This document shows, one piece after another, positions 50,907 through 61,504 of a stretch of DNA of 64,000 bases; positions within the stretch are counted from its first letter, which is position 1, and each line of letters opens with the position of its first letter. Where the stretch lies: positions 1,922,001-1,986,000 of the forward strand of contig JALBUN010000001.1 of NCBI GenBank assembly GCA_025174535.1, written 5' to 3'. Origin of the DNA: Cantharellus purpuraceus (lineage: Eukaryota; Basidiomycota; Agaricomycetes; Cantharellales; Hydnaceae). The notes below the pieces were generated by a model. That model was not told where the DNA came from. It worked only from the letters and a program-made list of their open reading frames with translations, and made no database searches. Made by a program: the position numbers and the translations under genes.

Positions 50907-52360
50907 TGTTTTGGAACCCGCAAAATTATGGTGTTAGGGCAAACTCTAAATCACCACAATTCCGTGAATGAACAGCTGAGAAGAATATCAAATCCTACTG
51001 CAGCACAACTCCAGAAACGATTTAACGTTTGTACTTTGGTTACAATCCGTTGTAATGGTCAATGCAGACGATACGCAGGAAGGTAATACGTTTCTTAGCA
51101 GTAGGGAATGAATAAGACTTCCAGAGTCTAGAGTTCACGGACGCTTAGGGGTCCAGATATTCCAAAAAGAGGGGAATGCACTTAGAGGCTAGAGGAAGTA
51201 GGTGGATGAATCCGACCGTCCAACCAGTGACACTCTGAAGCGGGTAACAGCGATGTGTGAAGTAGTCTAGCAACTGCTTCACACGAGTTCAAGATTCTAA
51301 TGCTCTGCAAAGGCAGTACACACTAGTAACTTAAACAAGAGCACTAATGGCAGGACTATCGACAGACAATCTCACCCTGTAGATTTGTAGTCACGCGAGG
51401 TAGATACTACACTCACGCCCAAAGCAGGACAATCACTACTTCGAGTGCAATCGAATACAGTTACACAACTGTAAGCGACCCTTGAACTGGACAATCAACA
51501 GTTACTGAGATATAGAGGATGACACTGTATGTCACTCTAGTCACACTGATGTGCAAATGATGGGGTAGAAAATGGTTATTTATTCAGAGGCAGAATGGGC
51601 CCCTTTTATATTGTATTTACAGGAGCTGACTAATACTACTGGAAACTTCTACCTATTAATAGATGGAAACTACTGGAAGCTAGTGGAATATGTGAGAAGG
51701 GGGTGGAAGTTTCCTAGCCAATGAGCTGCTTGGATTTGCTCTGACTCATGGCATGAGTCATGGATGGAGTCATAGTGTGACTCAGAGCAGGAGTCATAGT
51801 ATGAGTAATCACAGGAGTCATGGTATGAGTCATGGAAGGAGTCATAGCATGAGTCATGGCAGGAGTCATTGCATGAGTCACCATTACTCAAATAACTTGG
51901 TCAATACTTCGTTTCCCGGGCTGATTAGCACAGCTATGGGTAGGCATGGCTTCTATTGAACTCTCCACTGAAAATGGAGTCAGGAGGTGCAGTGGTTGCG
52001 AAGATATTGAGCATTTACTGGCAGTGGTGACCAGATTGAGTCGGAGATTGAAATGAGTCATGTGATCGACAATGAGTCAGTTGTCCGGGTGACTCCGGCT
52101 GACTTTGAGGCTGCTGACATCTGCGAAGGTTTGTGGGTCCATGTGGGTCCCAAAACTTCGCCCAGCAGAACAATAAGTTTGTAGACTCATTTCTGCATGG
52201 AAAATTCCCAAAAAAATATGAAAAAATAGAGAATATTTGAATGGCCCTGAATCAAGAGAAAGCAGCAGATATATGCTGATATTTTAAGGCCATCAAGCGG
52301 AATTGTACAGTTTTGGGACTTTAAACAAGATCTTTTTAAGGGAAAACCAGTTCCCATACA
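50907..52360 (-). mobile_element. LTR 'D', 1454 bp, inserted in the Copia pol gene
   Basis: Reads TGTATGGGAACTGG from 52360 to GGTTCCAAAACA at 50907. It shares ends and the R/U5 half with LTR B, but U3 is diverged. A TATA box (TATAAAAG on the minus strand) is at 51604-51611. The flanks (GTACC right, CCGTG left) do not match, so insertion was accompanied by a deletion or later recombination. It splits the Copia polyprotein at the reverse transcriptase YVDD position. Confidence 0.75.
51742..51900. promoter_or_regulatory. Array of Gcn4/AP-1-type ATGAGTCAT sites in LTR D
   Basis: The exact palindrome ATGAGTCAT (the bZIP Gcn4/AP-1 consensus) occurs at 51753-51761, 51825-51833 and 51849-51857, with ATGAGTCAC at 51873-51881. 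About ten GAGTCA or TGACTC cores occur in 160 bp. In LTR orientation the array lies about 130-300 bp upstream of the TATA box, where an activating sequence would be expected. Confidence 0.6.
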
Positions 52361-53996
52361 GTACCAGGAGTGCGATGGTGCCTTCCTCTCGGAGGATGTA
52401 GAGGCAATCGTCCGCCTGGCTCTTCTTAAAGTTGAGTCCAGTCATTGCCTTGTCCAGTCTAGTTTTCCACTGACATCCTGCCTGCTTCAAGCCATAGAGC
52501 GCTTTCCTGAGCTTCCAGTACCAGCCTTCTTTACCCTCCTCTTTGATCCCTTCAGGTACTTCCATGTAGATCTCCTCGTCGAGGTCACCCTGTAGGTAAG
52601 CACCGACTACGTCTATTTGATGCAACTCGAGGTCCTCATGAGCGACAATGGATAGGAGTGTGTGTAGCATACTAAACTTTGCCACCGATGCAAATGTGTC
52701 ATTGAAGTCCTGACCAGGCACCTGTGAGAATCCCTTTGCAACGATGCGTGATTTATGCTGAAGAAATGTGCCGTTTCCATCATGTTTATTTTTGAAGATG
52801 ATGCGGCTACCGACTGCCTTCCGGCCTTCCGGAAGCGTCTTGACCCACTCAAAGGTACCAGTTTGCTTCAACTGGTTATATTCCTTCATAACTGACTCCT
52901 CCCACTGCTTTGAGTAGCGTGACTTCATGGCTTGGCGGTACGTTCGGGGTTCATCTGAGTATGCTATGAATGCACGGTGAGTTCTGCCAGTTGTTGTCAC
53001 CGCCGCATCTATCTCATCCTCAGTTGCTGCAGTACCAAATTGCGTCGCTGGGTTTCGTGTCCGCGCAGGGTGGTTTCGCAGTGGTAGGTCAGCCCATCTA
53101 TGCGATCGAGTCGGAGGTTGTCCATTAGGACCTGGTTCCAGGGAAGGGGGCACACGAGCATCTGCAGGGGTGTCTCGAGAGCTGTCTGTCTCAGATCCGT
53201 TCAGTGTCTCTTCATATGCCGGTAAGTTTTCTCTTCTTGGTTGGCTTGTATCCTCAGGCATTAACCGCTCAATCTCAGTGCGTGTGGGGGCAACTCCTCG
53301 CATATCGATCACGGCAACATCCCCGGGGGTTTGGTCCTCTAGGAACCGTACATCCCTAGCTGTGATCAACTTTCCCGTCTCTATGTCTTCAAGGCGGTAT
53401 CCCTTTGTCTCGTTAGCCCACCAACCTAGCAGGCGGCATTTGACAGAGGTGACTTCCAGTTTACCGCCACACAATTTCTTCGGGACATTAACATAAGTGA
53501 TAGATCCAAATGTTCGAAGGTGAGATATGTTGGGTTTCATTCCTGACCAAGCTTGCAGTGGAACCATTCCTTTAAGAGCTGATGTATAGGAACAGCTGCG
53601 TATGTGGACCGCATATAGGAAGGCTTCCCCCCAATAGCGTAAGTCCATTTTTTTATATCGCGCGTTACTGGCCTTAGGGAATGGTAATCGGTGTGATTTG
53701 CCAAGTGCGCATCCTTCACACACAGGGTCATATTCTGTGAGTGATGATATGGTGAGTCCATCTACCAGGTTCTTCTGTGACATCTCTCGGATTGCGTCCA
53801 GGTGCAGATGACCTAAGCGCTGGTGCCAAAGACGGAGGCTCCCACTCGTTGCGACGTATGTGGAGTGTCTTTGCATCTCAAGACAGTTGATGTGGTACAA
53901 TGTACCACTGTCACCGGTGAGTGATCCACGAAGCAGCTCATCTCCCTTCAGTGAAACTGATAGTCCGCTGTCATAGCTTGTAACCGAGGCACCCTC
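52361..53996 (-). pseudogene. Copia integrase and reverse transcriptase remnant
   Basis: Continuous frame with the GAG-pre-integrase zinc finger (LRLWHQRLGHLHLDAIREM, then CEGCALGKSHRLPFPKASNA), a tail of integrase (YWGEAFLYAVHIRSCSYTSA, GYRLEDIETGKLI) and the RT domain (WEESVMKEYNQLKQTGTFEW, VGSRIIFKNKHDGNG, SRIVAKGFSQVPGQDFNDTF, IDVVGAYLQGDLDEEIYM, WKLRKALYGLKQAGCQW). The catalytic core of integrase, normally more than 100 residues between SNARYKKM and LRYWGEAF, is deleted. RT ends at LLVLY where LTR D begins. Non-functional. Confidence 0.9.
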
Positions 53997-54653
53997 TCAC
54001 TGCAACTTGCCAAGACTGACCAAGTTTGCAGCGAGTGTGGGGATATGTAGGGCTCCAAGTAAAGTGATCGTGCGAAAACCTTTGGGTAAGATGCTTCTGA
54101 ACCGAACTGAACCGTGACCAGCTACCGGGATACTGCGAGCATCCCCTACAGTGATCGTTTTGTGTGAGGTCGCAGGGGTGTAGGTGGTGAAGAAACTCCG
54201 GTCACAAAACATGTGGGATGTCGCACTGCAGTCCAATATTAACTCGGCCGATGTAGGTGTTTCTCCTGCCATGAACACGTGTCCTATCTGACGTTCACCT
54301 AGTTCTTGCAGGTTATTAATGGTGAGGTTAGCTGTGCCTCCACCGCTCTTTTTCTTCTTCTCTTCCTCTTCACGCTTGGGGCATTTGCTGACCCAGTGAC
54401 CTTTCTCATGGCAGTAACGACATTCATCATCAGGTTTTGGTTTAGCTCCGGTCTTCTTCTTTTTGCCATCACCACCGTTTTTCTTCCTGGTCAATAGGGC
54501 AGTTTCACTGGACTTGCCTCTGGAGCGACGGTTGGCTTCAGCAATGAGTGTGCTGCCGACAGTTACGGAGGTGAGTTTTGATGATTCCAGACCAAACAGC
54601 TGGATTTTGATGATGTCCCAAGATTGGTTGTGAGGGAGTGAAAGGATGAGTGC
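53997..54653 (-). pseudogene. Copia nucleocapsid and protease segment
   Basis: Same frame as gag and pol, bounded by two TGA stops (54654-54656 and 53997-53999). It has a CCHC knuckle (CRYCHEKGHWVSKC) and the aspartic protease region LILDCSATSHMFC. Copia proteases normally carry Asp-Ser-Gly here, and this copy has Asp-Cys-Ser (54222-54233), so the protease is also dead. Confidence 0.85.
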
Positions 54654-55154
54654 TCAAGCGATGTGTATATCAGGGAGTGTTTCTCCCGCTGCTGTAATTT
54701 TCTGTCCGAGGTCGAGCATAGTAGCGATGTGATCAGCCATGGAGCTCGTCTCTACGTACTTCCGAGTATATAGTTCCTCGAAGTAGTAGTGGACATCTAT
54801 CCGTTGCTGATTGGTCACGTACATGTCATGCCACGTGTCCCACATCTGCTTTGAAGTTTGGGCCTTCGAAACGTGCGGCCATTGAGAACTCTCAGTGGCG
54901 CCCTTCATAAGACCCTGAGCCGCCTGATCGCGCAGCAACCAGTCCATGTGTTCCTTCCGTTCGAGTTTCCATTCTGTGGTAGCCACCTTTGCACCAGATG
55001 GCATTTCCGGACAAGTCTCCATACCATTGACTATGAGCCAAAGGTAGCGAGATTGCAATGCAGCTTGCATGTGCTCGGCCCAGAGCGAGTAGTTCTGGCC
55101 ATTGAGCTTCGGAAATTTGAAGGCATGCGATTCTGATTCGCTGGCGGGGCCCAT
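54654..55154 (-). pseudogene. Copia gag (capsid) segment
   Basis: The ATG at 55154 opens a Copia-type gag (FKFPKLNGQNYSLWAEHM, WLIVNGMETCPE, WDTWHDMYVTNQQRIDVHYY, TSSMADHIATMLDLGQKI) that ends at a TGA (54654-54656). The codons after the stop continue the same frame with ALILSLPHNQSWD, so one TGA separates gag from the rest of an otherwise single gag-pol frame. Confidence 0.9.
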
Positions 55155-55158
55155 AACC
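55147..55158 (-). other. Copia primer-binding site (half-tRNA initiator Met type)
   Basis: On the minus (element) strand the sequence is GGTTATGGGCCC. Its complement GGGCCCATAACC is the anticodon-arm sequence of eukaryotic initiator tRNA-Met. Drosophila copia is known to prime from a half-molecule of that tRNA. The gag ATG (55152-55154) lies inside the site. Confidence 0.65.
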
Positions 55159-55245
55159 TAACAACTTAGGCAGGCGGAGGCTGGAGTTCAGCAGAAAGAG
55201 CGTGTATTAAATACTAATGTGTTGGCAGAATACTATGGATTGCTT

Positions 55246-55363
55246 ACCTGGAGTTCAGCAGAAAGAGCGTGAACTCCAGTAAGCGCTAGAAAATTGTTTA
55301 TGGCCTGCCGAGTCGTGGACCCATAGGAGTCCACGTTGAGGGCGAGTCGTATGATCTTCGTCA
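55246..55363 (-). repeat. Copia 5' LTR (118 bp shared with 3' remnant)
   Basis: Starts TGACGAAGATCATACG at 55363. After the shared 118 bp it continues for about 85 bp to the primer-binding site and contains a second copy of ACGCTCTTTCTGCTGAACTCCAG (shown here as ACGCTCTTTCTGCTG...). The first copy ends CTCCAG and is followed by GTAAGC, a good splice donor. Confidence 0.6.
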
Positions 55364-55652
55364 GCATACAGTAAACTACTAGTTAAAAATACAAAACACT
55401 TCAACATCCCATACAGAGTCATCGGACCGTTATATAGTTATTAAATCATTTAAATCGTTGATATTGCTTTTATGCATTATACCCATTTTCTTGCGTCCCA
55501 CGGTCGTTCCAGTCCAAAACCCATGCATTATGAGAAAGTCAGCTGGCGGAGTTTCAAAGCAAACGCGTAGTCACGTGATACCTTGTTTCGACGTGTTGGT
55601 CTCTTCTATATTTTCGATCATCTTTTATTTCTTGTCTTATCATTCAATCGCC
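55364..55652. promoter_or_regulatory. LIM-gene promoter region with TCACGTGA
   Basis: 289 bp between the Copia LTR and the LIM gene ATG. The palindrome TCACGTGA is at 55571-55578, 75 bp before the ATG. Confidence 0.4.
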
Positions 55653-58197
55653 ATGGGCTTTTGTCGTCGTTGTGGTGAAATTGTCCCAGCACAAGCGACG
55701 CGCTGCAAATGCGGAGGATCAGCCGTCGGTCGGTGTGCTGGGTTGTAGAGCCTGTCCAGCTATACTGAGTTATATATTTTGGCAGCCCCAGTGGTACATT
55801 GGAACCAATCTCAGAAAGACGGAGGCAGCCCCGACAGATGGGCGAAAACGTACGTTCCGGAAATCGACATCATTTTATTCTCTTGAAAATAATATATATT
55901 CCTCAGCTACGTCTCGACGAAGGCCCACAAAGACAGTTTAACCGCGCTGAGTACCCAAGTTGAAAACCCTTCTACGCCAGAGAAATTCAAACATGATCCA
56001 AACTGCGGTCCAGCGAGACCACGTCGATTGTCTACACCAGAAACCGACGAGCAAGGCAGCGACATAAATCGCAGTCCGACGAAATCTCGTCGATTTCCTA
56101 GACCACTGAGTACTGCAGGACCTTGCTTCTCCAGAACTGATCACAGAATCTCTCAGCACATTGCCTCCACCACTGCACAGCGCATCCCCCCTGCCACAAA
56201 TAATAATGCAATTTTATTTACTGGTTCTCCAGGATCATCGCCCGTGGACGTGATTACGTCGCCTGACAATGCTACCTTAGCAAAGGCCTATGGATCCATC
56301 TTACAGCGTCCCGATACCCTTCCGATCCACACCTGCGCCAATTGCTCCTCCATCTTTCCTCCAGATGCCACCATCTATCCTGACCCACAAGCACCTTGTG
56401 GTGTTGCACCAGGGTTCTTGTGTCGACCTTGTTTTGCCGTTCAAGGAGGTTCAAAGGGTAACTGCGCAGATTGTGGTCGTGAAGTATTGGCCGTCACAGA
56501 AGAAGGCGGTTTCATCGAAAATGCAGGAAGGGTCTGGCACAAACGTTGCTTCCGTTGCAATAACTGTCACAGGAGCATTGGTCGTGCCCCCATAGTCGAT
56601 CTGTACGGGAATCCCTCCTGTTCCGAATGTTTCAATAGTTGTCTGGATAGAAAAGACGCCCCTAAGAAGTCTCCGGAAACCACCAACAACATGGGGGGAA
56701 TGAGGGGCAGGAGTCGCGAAAGTCGTCCAGCGCTCGAGGAGCTATCCGAACGGCTAGGCATCAAAAAACAAGTTTTCCCTGATTCCCAAGCTTGTGAAAC
56801 GAATGATTCTTCGTCTCCGATGCGACTGTCTGCCCCGAGCTGTGAGGACGAGATACTGCACCTTCGCTGTTCCCTTGTTGGTTCGCGTTCAGGGACCCCG
56901 CTACGTCAGGCCAAGACATCTGCACTAGCATGCAACAGTTCCGCGCCGTTAGGTCCCAGGACTGGCGGGTCAACTGCACCAACTGAACCTATGACGCCTG
57001 ATCTTTCCTCGTCCTCGTCCTCTTCAGACTCGATTTCATCGTGGGCTCCTTCAACTCCGTCAACTTCACCGCGCCAGTCATTGACACCTAATTCTCGCAA
57101 CAGCATCACTCCCAAAGCAAAAGGTGTATTGACACCACTGACAGTCATGACGACAGGCGAAGCCAAATGTGGTCGATGCTTTCAATCACTCTTCAGCATC
57201 TCCGGGAACGGGAAAATTGTGACGGTACCTGCTACTATCGCAGCTGTTTCCACTTCGTACCATGCATCTTGTTTTCGTTGTTTTGTATGTGGAGATATAT
57301 TTGACAGTGACGACCAAGGGCGTGCAACATTTGTCAAAGACTCCAGAGGGGTATGTCATCCAGAGGTTTGTCCCTTCCATGTCAGACATATTTCTTTCTA
57401 AGCCATGGCTGCTTTAAGTGCAAAATGGCAGAGGAATACATTCGACCAGCGCCGCCACATTCAGCACTTTATGAAGCAGAATATTCTGATTGTTTCACAG
57501 AACAACCACCAAGATCTGCACCGCCACTATCACGACCATTCCCCCGCTTTGGAGGATCGGAATCATGTCCAGGGTGTCATAAACCTGTGTCTCTCATGGA
57601 ATATGGCGTGGTACCTGGTCCCCAGAATAATCGTTGGCATTCTACCTGCCTTGTTTGTGGCGGGAAGGGGGCAAAACTCCCTCGACCTGGATGTGGGAAG
57701 AAGCTTGATAGTGCTGCTAAGACGGATCACCATGGTGGTGTCTGGTGCAGGGAATGCATGGTTCGTCTGACAATGACTGGGACTTGCATTCAATTATCTT
57801 ACCATTGCACAAAAAGCTTCTCCTGCCAATCGGTTCCTGTGCATTCCCCCAGGGGTCACCAACGCGTGGAGGGTTGACGCCTTCATATACTGGCACCCGA
57901 ATCGATAGATTCCCCCGTCCGGATGCTGGGCAATTGTTTGGCCAAGTCACTGGAAACACCTTCGGAAGAACAACCGACCTCTTGGTGAAAGAGTACACAG
58001 GAGGAAGTGCAGGTATCCTACGTCGTGGATCCGTAAGTCCAACGAGACAGATAACACGAAGCGTGAGCCCTACCAAAGGTCTTATCCCAGTGACGAGGTA
58101 CCAGCGCCCTGCTGCATCATGGAAACATAGAAGTGTTGATGAGGGTCGTGGCATGTTCTTGGTGAAGCAAATGACAGGCAATGATGGACAGAGCTGA
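55653..58197 (+). CDS. LIM-domain protein (paxillin/Pxl1-like)
   Basis: Starts MGFCRRCGEIVPAQATRC with a small CxxC...CxC zinc-ribbon-like element, then a disordered Pro/Ser/Thr region. LIM 1 (about 56460-56640) has CADCGREVLAV, WHKRCFRCNNCHRSIG and PSCSECF. LIM 2 (about 57165-57400) has CGRCFQSLFSI, YHASCFRCFVCGDIFD and CHPEC. LIM 3 (about 57560-57760) has CPGCHKPVSLMEYGVVPGPQ, WHSTCLVCGGKG and VWCRECM. The last exon (after an intron at about 57762-57820) ends in GNDGQS. Fungal proteins with clustered LIM domains act at sites of polarised growth and cytokinesis. The link to Pxl1 is inference; a Rho-GAP domain is not visible. The layout is intact with about six exons. Confidence 0.8.
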
Positions 58198-58605
58198 CTT
58201 AAGATAACTGTTGTTAAGAGTACATTGAGTTGTAGTTTTCTTGGGCTTATTCCTGTACCACTTGTCATTTTCGAAATTACATGAGCCTAAGCCACGTGGG
58301 TGAGCTGAAGTTGTGGTTGTCAACGTTGGGCGCTTCATTAATCATTAATTAGCGCTTCTGCATAAGTATAACTACTTGAGTTTGATCATGCCAATATTTA
58401 CCGCATGGAGACGTCTCTCATTTCTTTTCCCTCTTGATTCAACTTCTTTACTTTTCTCAACGTTGTCACTCCTTTGGCGGGGGGCCTGAGTGCCGACCTT
58501 CTCTTCATCTGATCTACGTCTTTTTGCAGAACTTGTCTTTCATAGATTTTTGGTTTGTTATCTCGAGGCAGGCCCCTTACGAGCTGACTCCCTGGAGTGT
58601 CCGTT
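58198..58605. other. Intergenic between LIM and 7-TM genes
   Basis: 408 bp without a coding signal; the 3' flank of one gene and the promoter of the next on the same strand. Confidence 0.4.
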
Positions 58606-61234
58606 ATGGCTGCCTCAAAAACCCCTCAGACACAGATGCCGTCCTCTACAAGTACATGGCACGTAGGCATGTCCCCTCCCTTTCCGCCGTCTCTGGTCCT
58701 CAGTAACAATGCGGCGGTGTGTTTTCATGTCGCCCCTTTAAGTGACTCCATACTGAAGGATCACCGTAGATTGAGTCCCTGGTGACAGATATTCCGTTCT
58801 TATCCGTGGGTCTACTGGGCTTTGGGGTGCTCACCTTCTTTTTCGCCATGCGAAACTTCAACCGGTGCGCATCCTTTACAAATGATTCTCTTTGTAACTC
58901 ATTCACAATGGTGATGGTGTTAACAGACTTGCGTTCTATGTTTTTGCGTCGGTAATTGTGGCATTCATTGGGGGCGTCCTCGACGTCGGACAAGTGTTGA
59001 TACGTGGCGGAGTTGCAGCAGAATCAGATACTGACGCCTCCCAAGTCTTGCCGCTCCTCGTAGCAAGGGAGCTCTCATTGTCCATGTCTGTTGGCATCCG
59101 CTTCTTGTTCTTTTGGATATTTGTCCTGCAGCCGCCTCGAGGGGACCACGGTCTTCTGTCCAGAGTTGATTCTCAGGATTATAAGCCAAGTTTTCTGTGG
59201 TTGGGGTCCGATATCCACAGCGTTCGCCGGGTGAGATGGGGCTATGTCGATGGTCCCCTGAAGTATGGCCTTCTTCTCGCAGTTTTGATTATACCAATAC
59301 TCCAGATTCTCTGGAGAGTGGTAGCCGATTTCAGCAGAATTGGTCCGGTTTATAATGCCGACAGCTCTCTAGAGATCGCGATTTCGGCTCTTTTCGTCAT
59401 CAAATTATTCGTCAATGTCTGGCTTTCACCTTTGACACCTCGCTGGAAAACGATTCGAGATTACTTGCCGATCTTTTTTGCCTTATTTATTGGGCTGGGG
59501 ATAGGTGTTGGGAATATTCTTTGCTGTTCGTCACATTGGTTTAAAACGTCTTGCACTGATTCTCTCTTATCTCCGTAGTTCAATTCTCCGAAACATCTTT
59601 GGGTCGGTTTCTTCAGGCGATTGAACTCTATATCATGGTTCTCTACGTCCTCATCGCTTCATTCTATACGCAGAAGTCTCGCGTGAGCATGCTGGGCTCT
59701 ATAATGCGGGACCGAGCAAGCAAAGCGTCTCAGGCTCCCAAGGGAATCGAGACGCGTGATCGCATGTCTGCCTTTGAAGTCAACTTAATTACTACATCGG
59801 CTTCCGGCGATATGCCTGGTGACATTACTTCTCGTCCAAGAACCCTCTACTCCCGTCCCGACAACTTGCCGTCCTGGCTAGTCCCTGATGCAGACCAAAC
59901 GCCGGTGGCTCCGGATGCACCAAGGAGGGTGTCCACAGAGGATAAATTGTTCTCGCGGTTAACTAGTAGGAGAAATCCAGCAAAGCACGATACGCACTCC
60001 CGATTGTGGGCCAAAGAGGACATAGAAAGCGTGACTCCAACCGTTGACATAAAAACAGGCTTTGCTACTCTTCCTGAAACTCAGGAGGTAGCATCCTGGA
60101 AGGATCTATTAAATACATCGGTTGTGCCTACATTGGCCGGTCGACGACTAGAACGAATGAGGACGCTTGACTCTCCGGCTTCTGGCACCAGGAAAGACAT
60201 AGTGTCTCCAGACGGCACAATTGCTTCCTTTGCCGGTATTGGAAACTATAGTAAAGATGATTTTATACCACCCCAAGTTCCCAAATTACCAGGATCACCT
60301 GTCTATGGATTAGATGGAATCGTCAGATATCATGGCCAATCTTCTCCCGTATCTCGACCAAGTTCGGTGCGGTCGTTGGGTATGGAGTCGCTGCTTCGTC
60401 AACAAGCCGAGCTGGATAAGAGCGTTGCAGAGCTACAACTATTTTCTGGCTCAAGGGCTAGTGTCAGTTCAGGCATGGAGATGTCTGTTCCTGGAGGGCA
60501 GGCAGAATCTCTCCCAAGTGATATTTCCCTGAGCAATTTTCCTGAGCCACCATTGGATGCACTGCGACGGCCCGCTGACGTGGGTACTATGGACGTCTCG
60601 AAGGCAAGCAGGCAGCACTTCACGGGATCACAGCAGGCAGATGCAACAGTTATGTTTCCGTTGTCAGTCATTGCTAGACCTCCTCGACTTTCCTCGCTGA
60701 ATGCGCAATCGAGACGACAACAGTCCTTCCCATCGGCCAGTCCGAGGTTAAGCAAAGACTCGGCCATGCTGAGCGTGGCCAATAGAACCATCATTGGTTC
60801 AGGTGGCACACAGTACGATGTCACCTCATTCATTGGCGGTTAGCCTTCACCTGTGGTAAGTATACCGGCTCAGAATTGTTGACAACGCTCTTGCAGATCT
60901 TACGACACCTGCGTTGGAGTCTTTTTCACAACCTGATGTATTGCGACGTCCGATTTCTCTCGTTATCGATCAATCTGTCGCTGAGGACGCTCAGGCCGCT
61001 AGAGTTGGGCAAGTAGCAGATGTCACCCCAGTTATTACCGTGCAGGCGCGAGCGCCTCCACTCGCGACTATTGCGGAAGGGGAAGCAGACTCCCTTCCAG
61101 AGTCCTCAGCTCCCCGGTGGACGGAACAAGGTCTTCCCAGCCGAATAAGATTGAATATTAGCAAACCCATCCTGAAGGCCAGTGATGAAAGGTCAACAGC
61201 GTTCGAGCGTCCGCGGCCTGCTCCCCCCGCCTAA
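58606..61234 (+). CDS. Seven-transmembrane orphan protein with long tail
   Basis: No known family recognised. The ATG at 58606 (MAASKTPQTQMPSSTSTWH) leads through introns to seven hydrophobic segments: IPFLSVGLLGFGVLTFFFA, FYVFASVIVAFIGGVL, SMSVGIRFLFFWIFVL, YGLLLAVLIIPILQILW, ISALFVIKLFVNVWL, LPIFFALFIGLGIGVGNIL and IELYIMVLYVLIASFY. A hydrophilic tail of about 500 residues follows, rich in Ser/Pro/Arg (PRTLYSRPDNLPSWL, SSPVSRPSSVRSLGMESLLR). The topology, N-out with seven helices and a long cytosolic tail, resembles a receptor, but no GPCR signature motif is visible. The last exon ends in PRPAPPA at 61234. About 800 residues. Confidence 0.75.
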
Positions 61235-61504
61235 TCATTTATATTATTGTACGAGCCTGGTGTATCGATTTATATCGCATGTAGCATTAGATTCATGCTA
61301 TGATGATGCACATAAAGCGTGAGCATGTCATAGGAAGATATTCATCCAGCGGGAACAGAGAGGCATGGCGTATGATCACCGATTTAAGGGCCAGAACAAT
61401 TATCGATATCGTCTAGACCAATGCCATCGAGTTGGAATTGTATAAACTGATAATAGAGAGGATGGTATACCAAAGGGGTAAAAATGCGAGAGTAGTAGTT
61501 AAAA

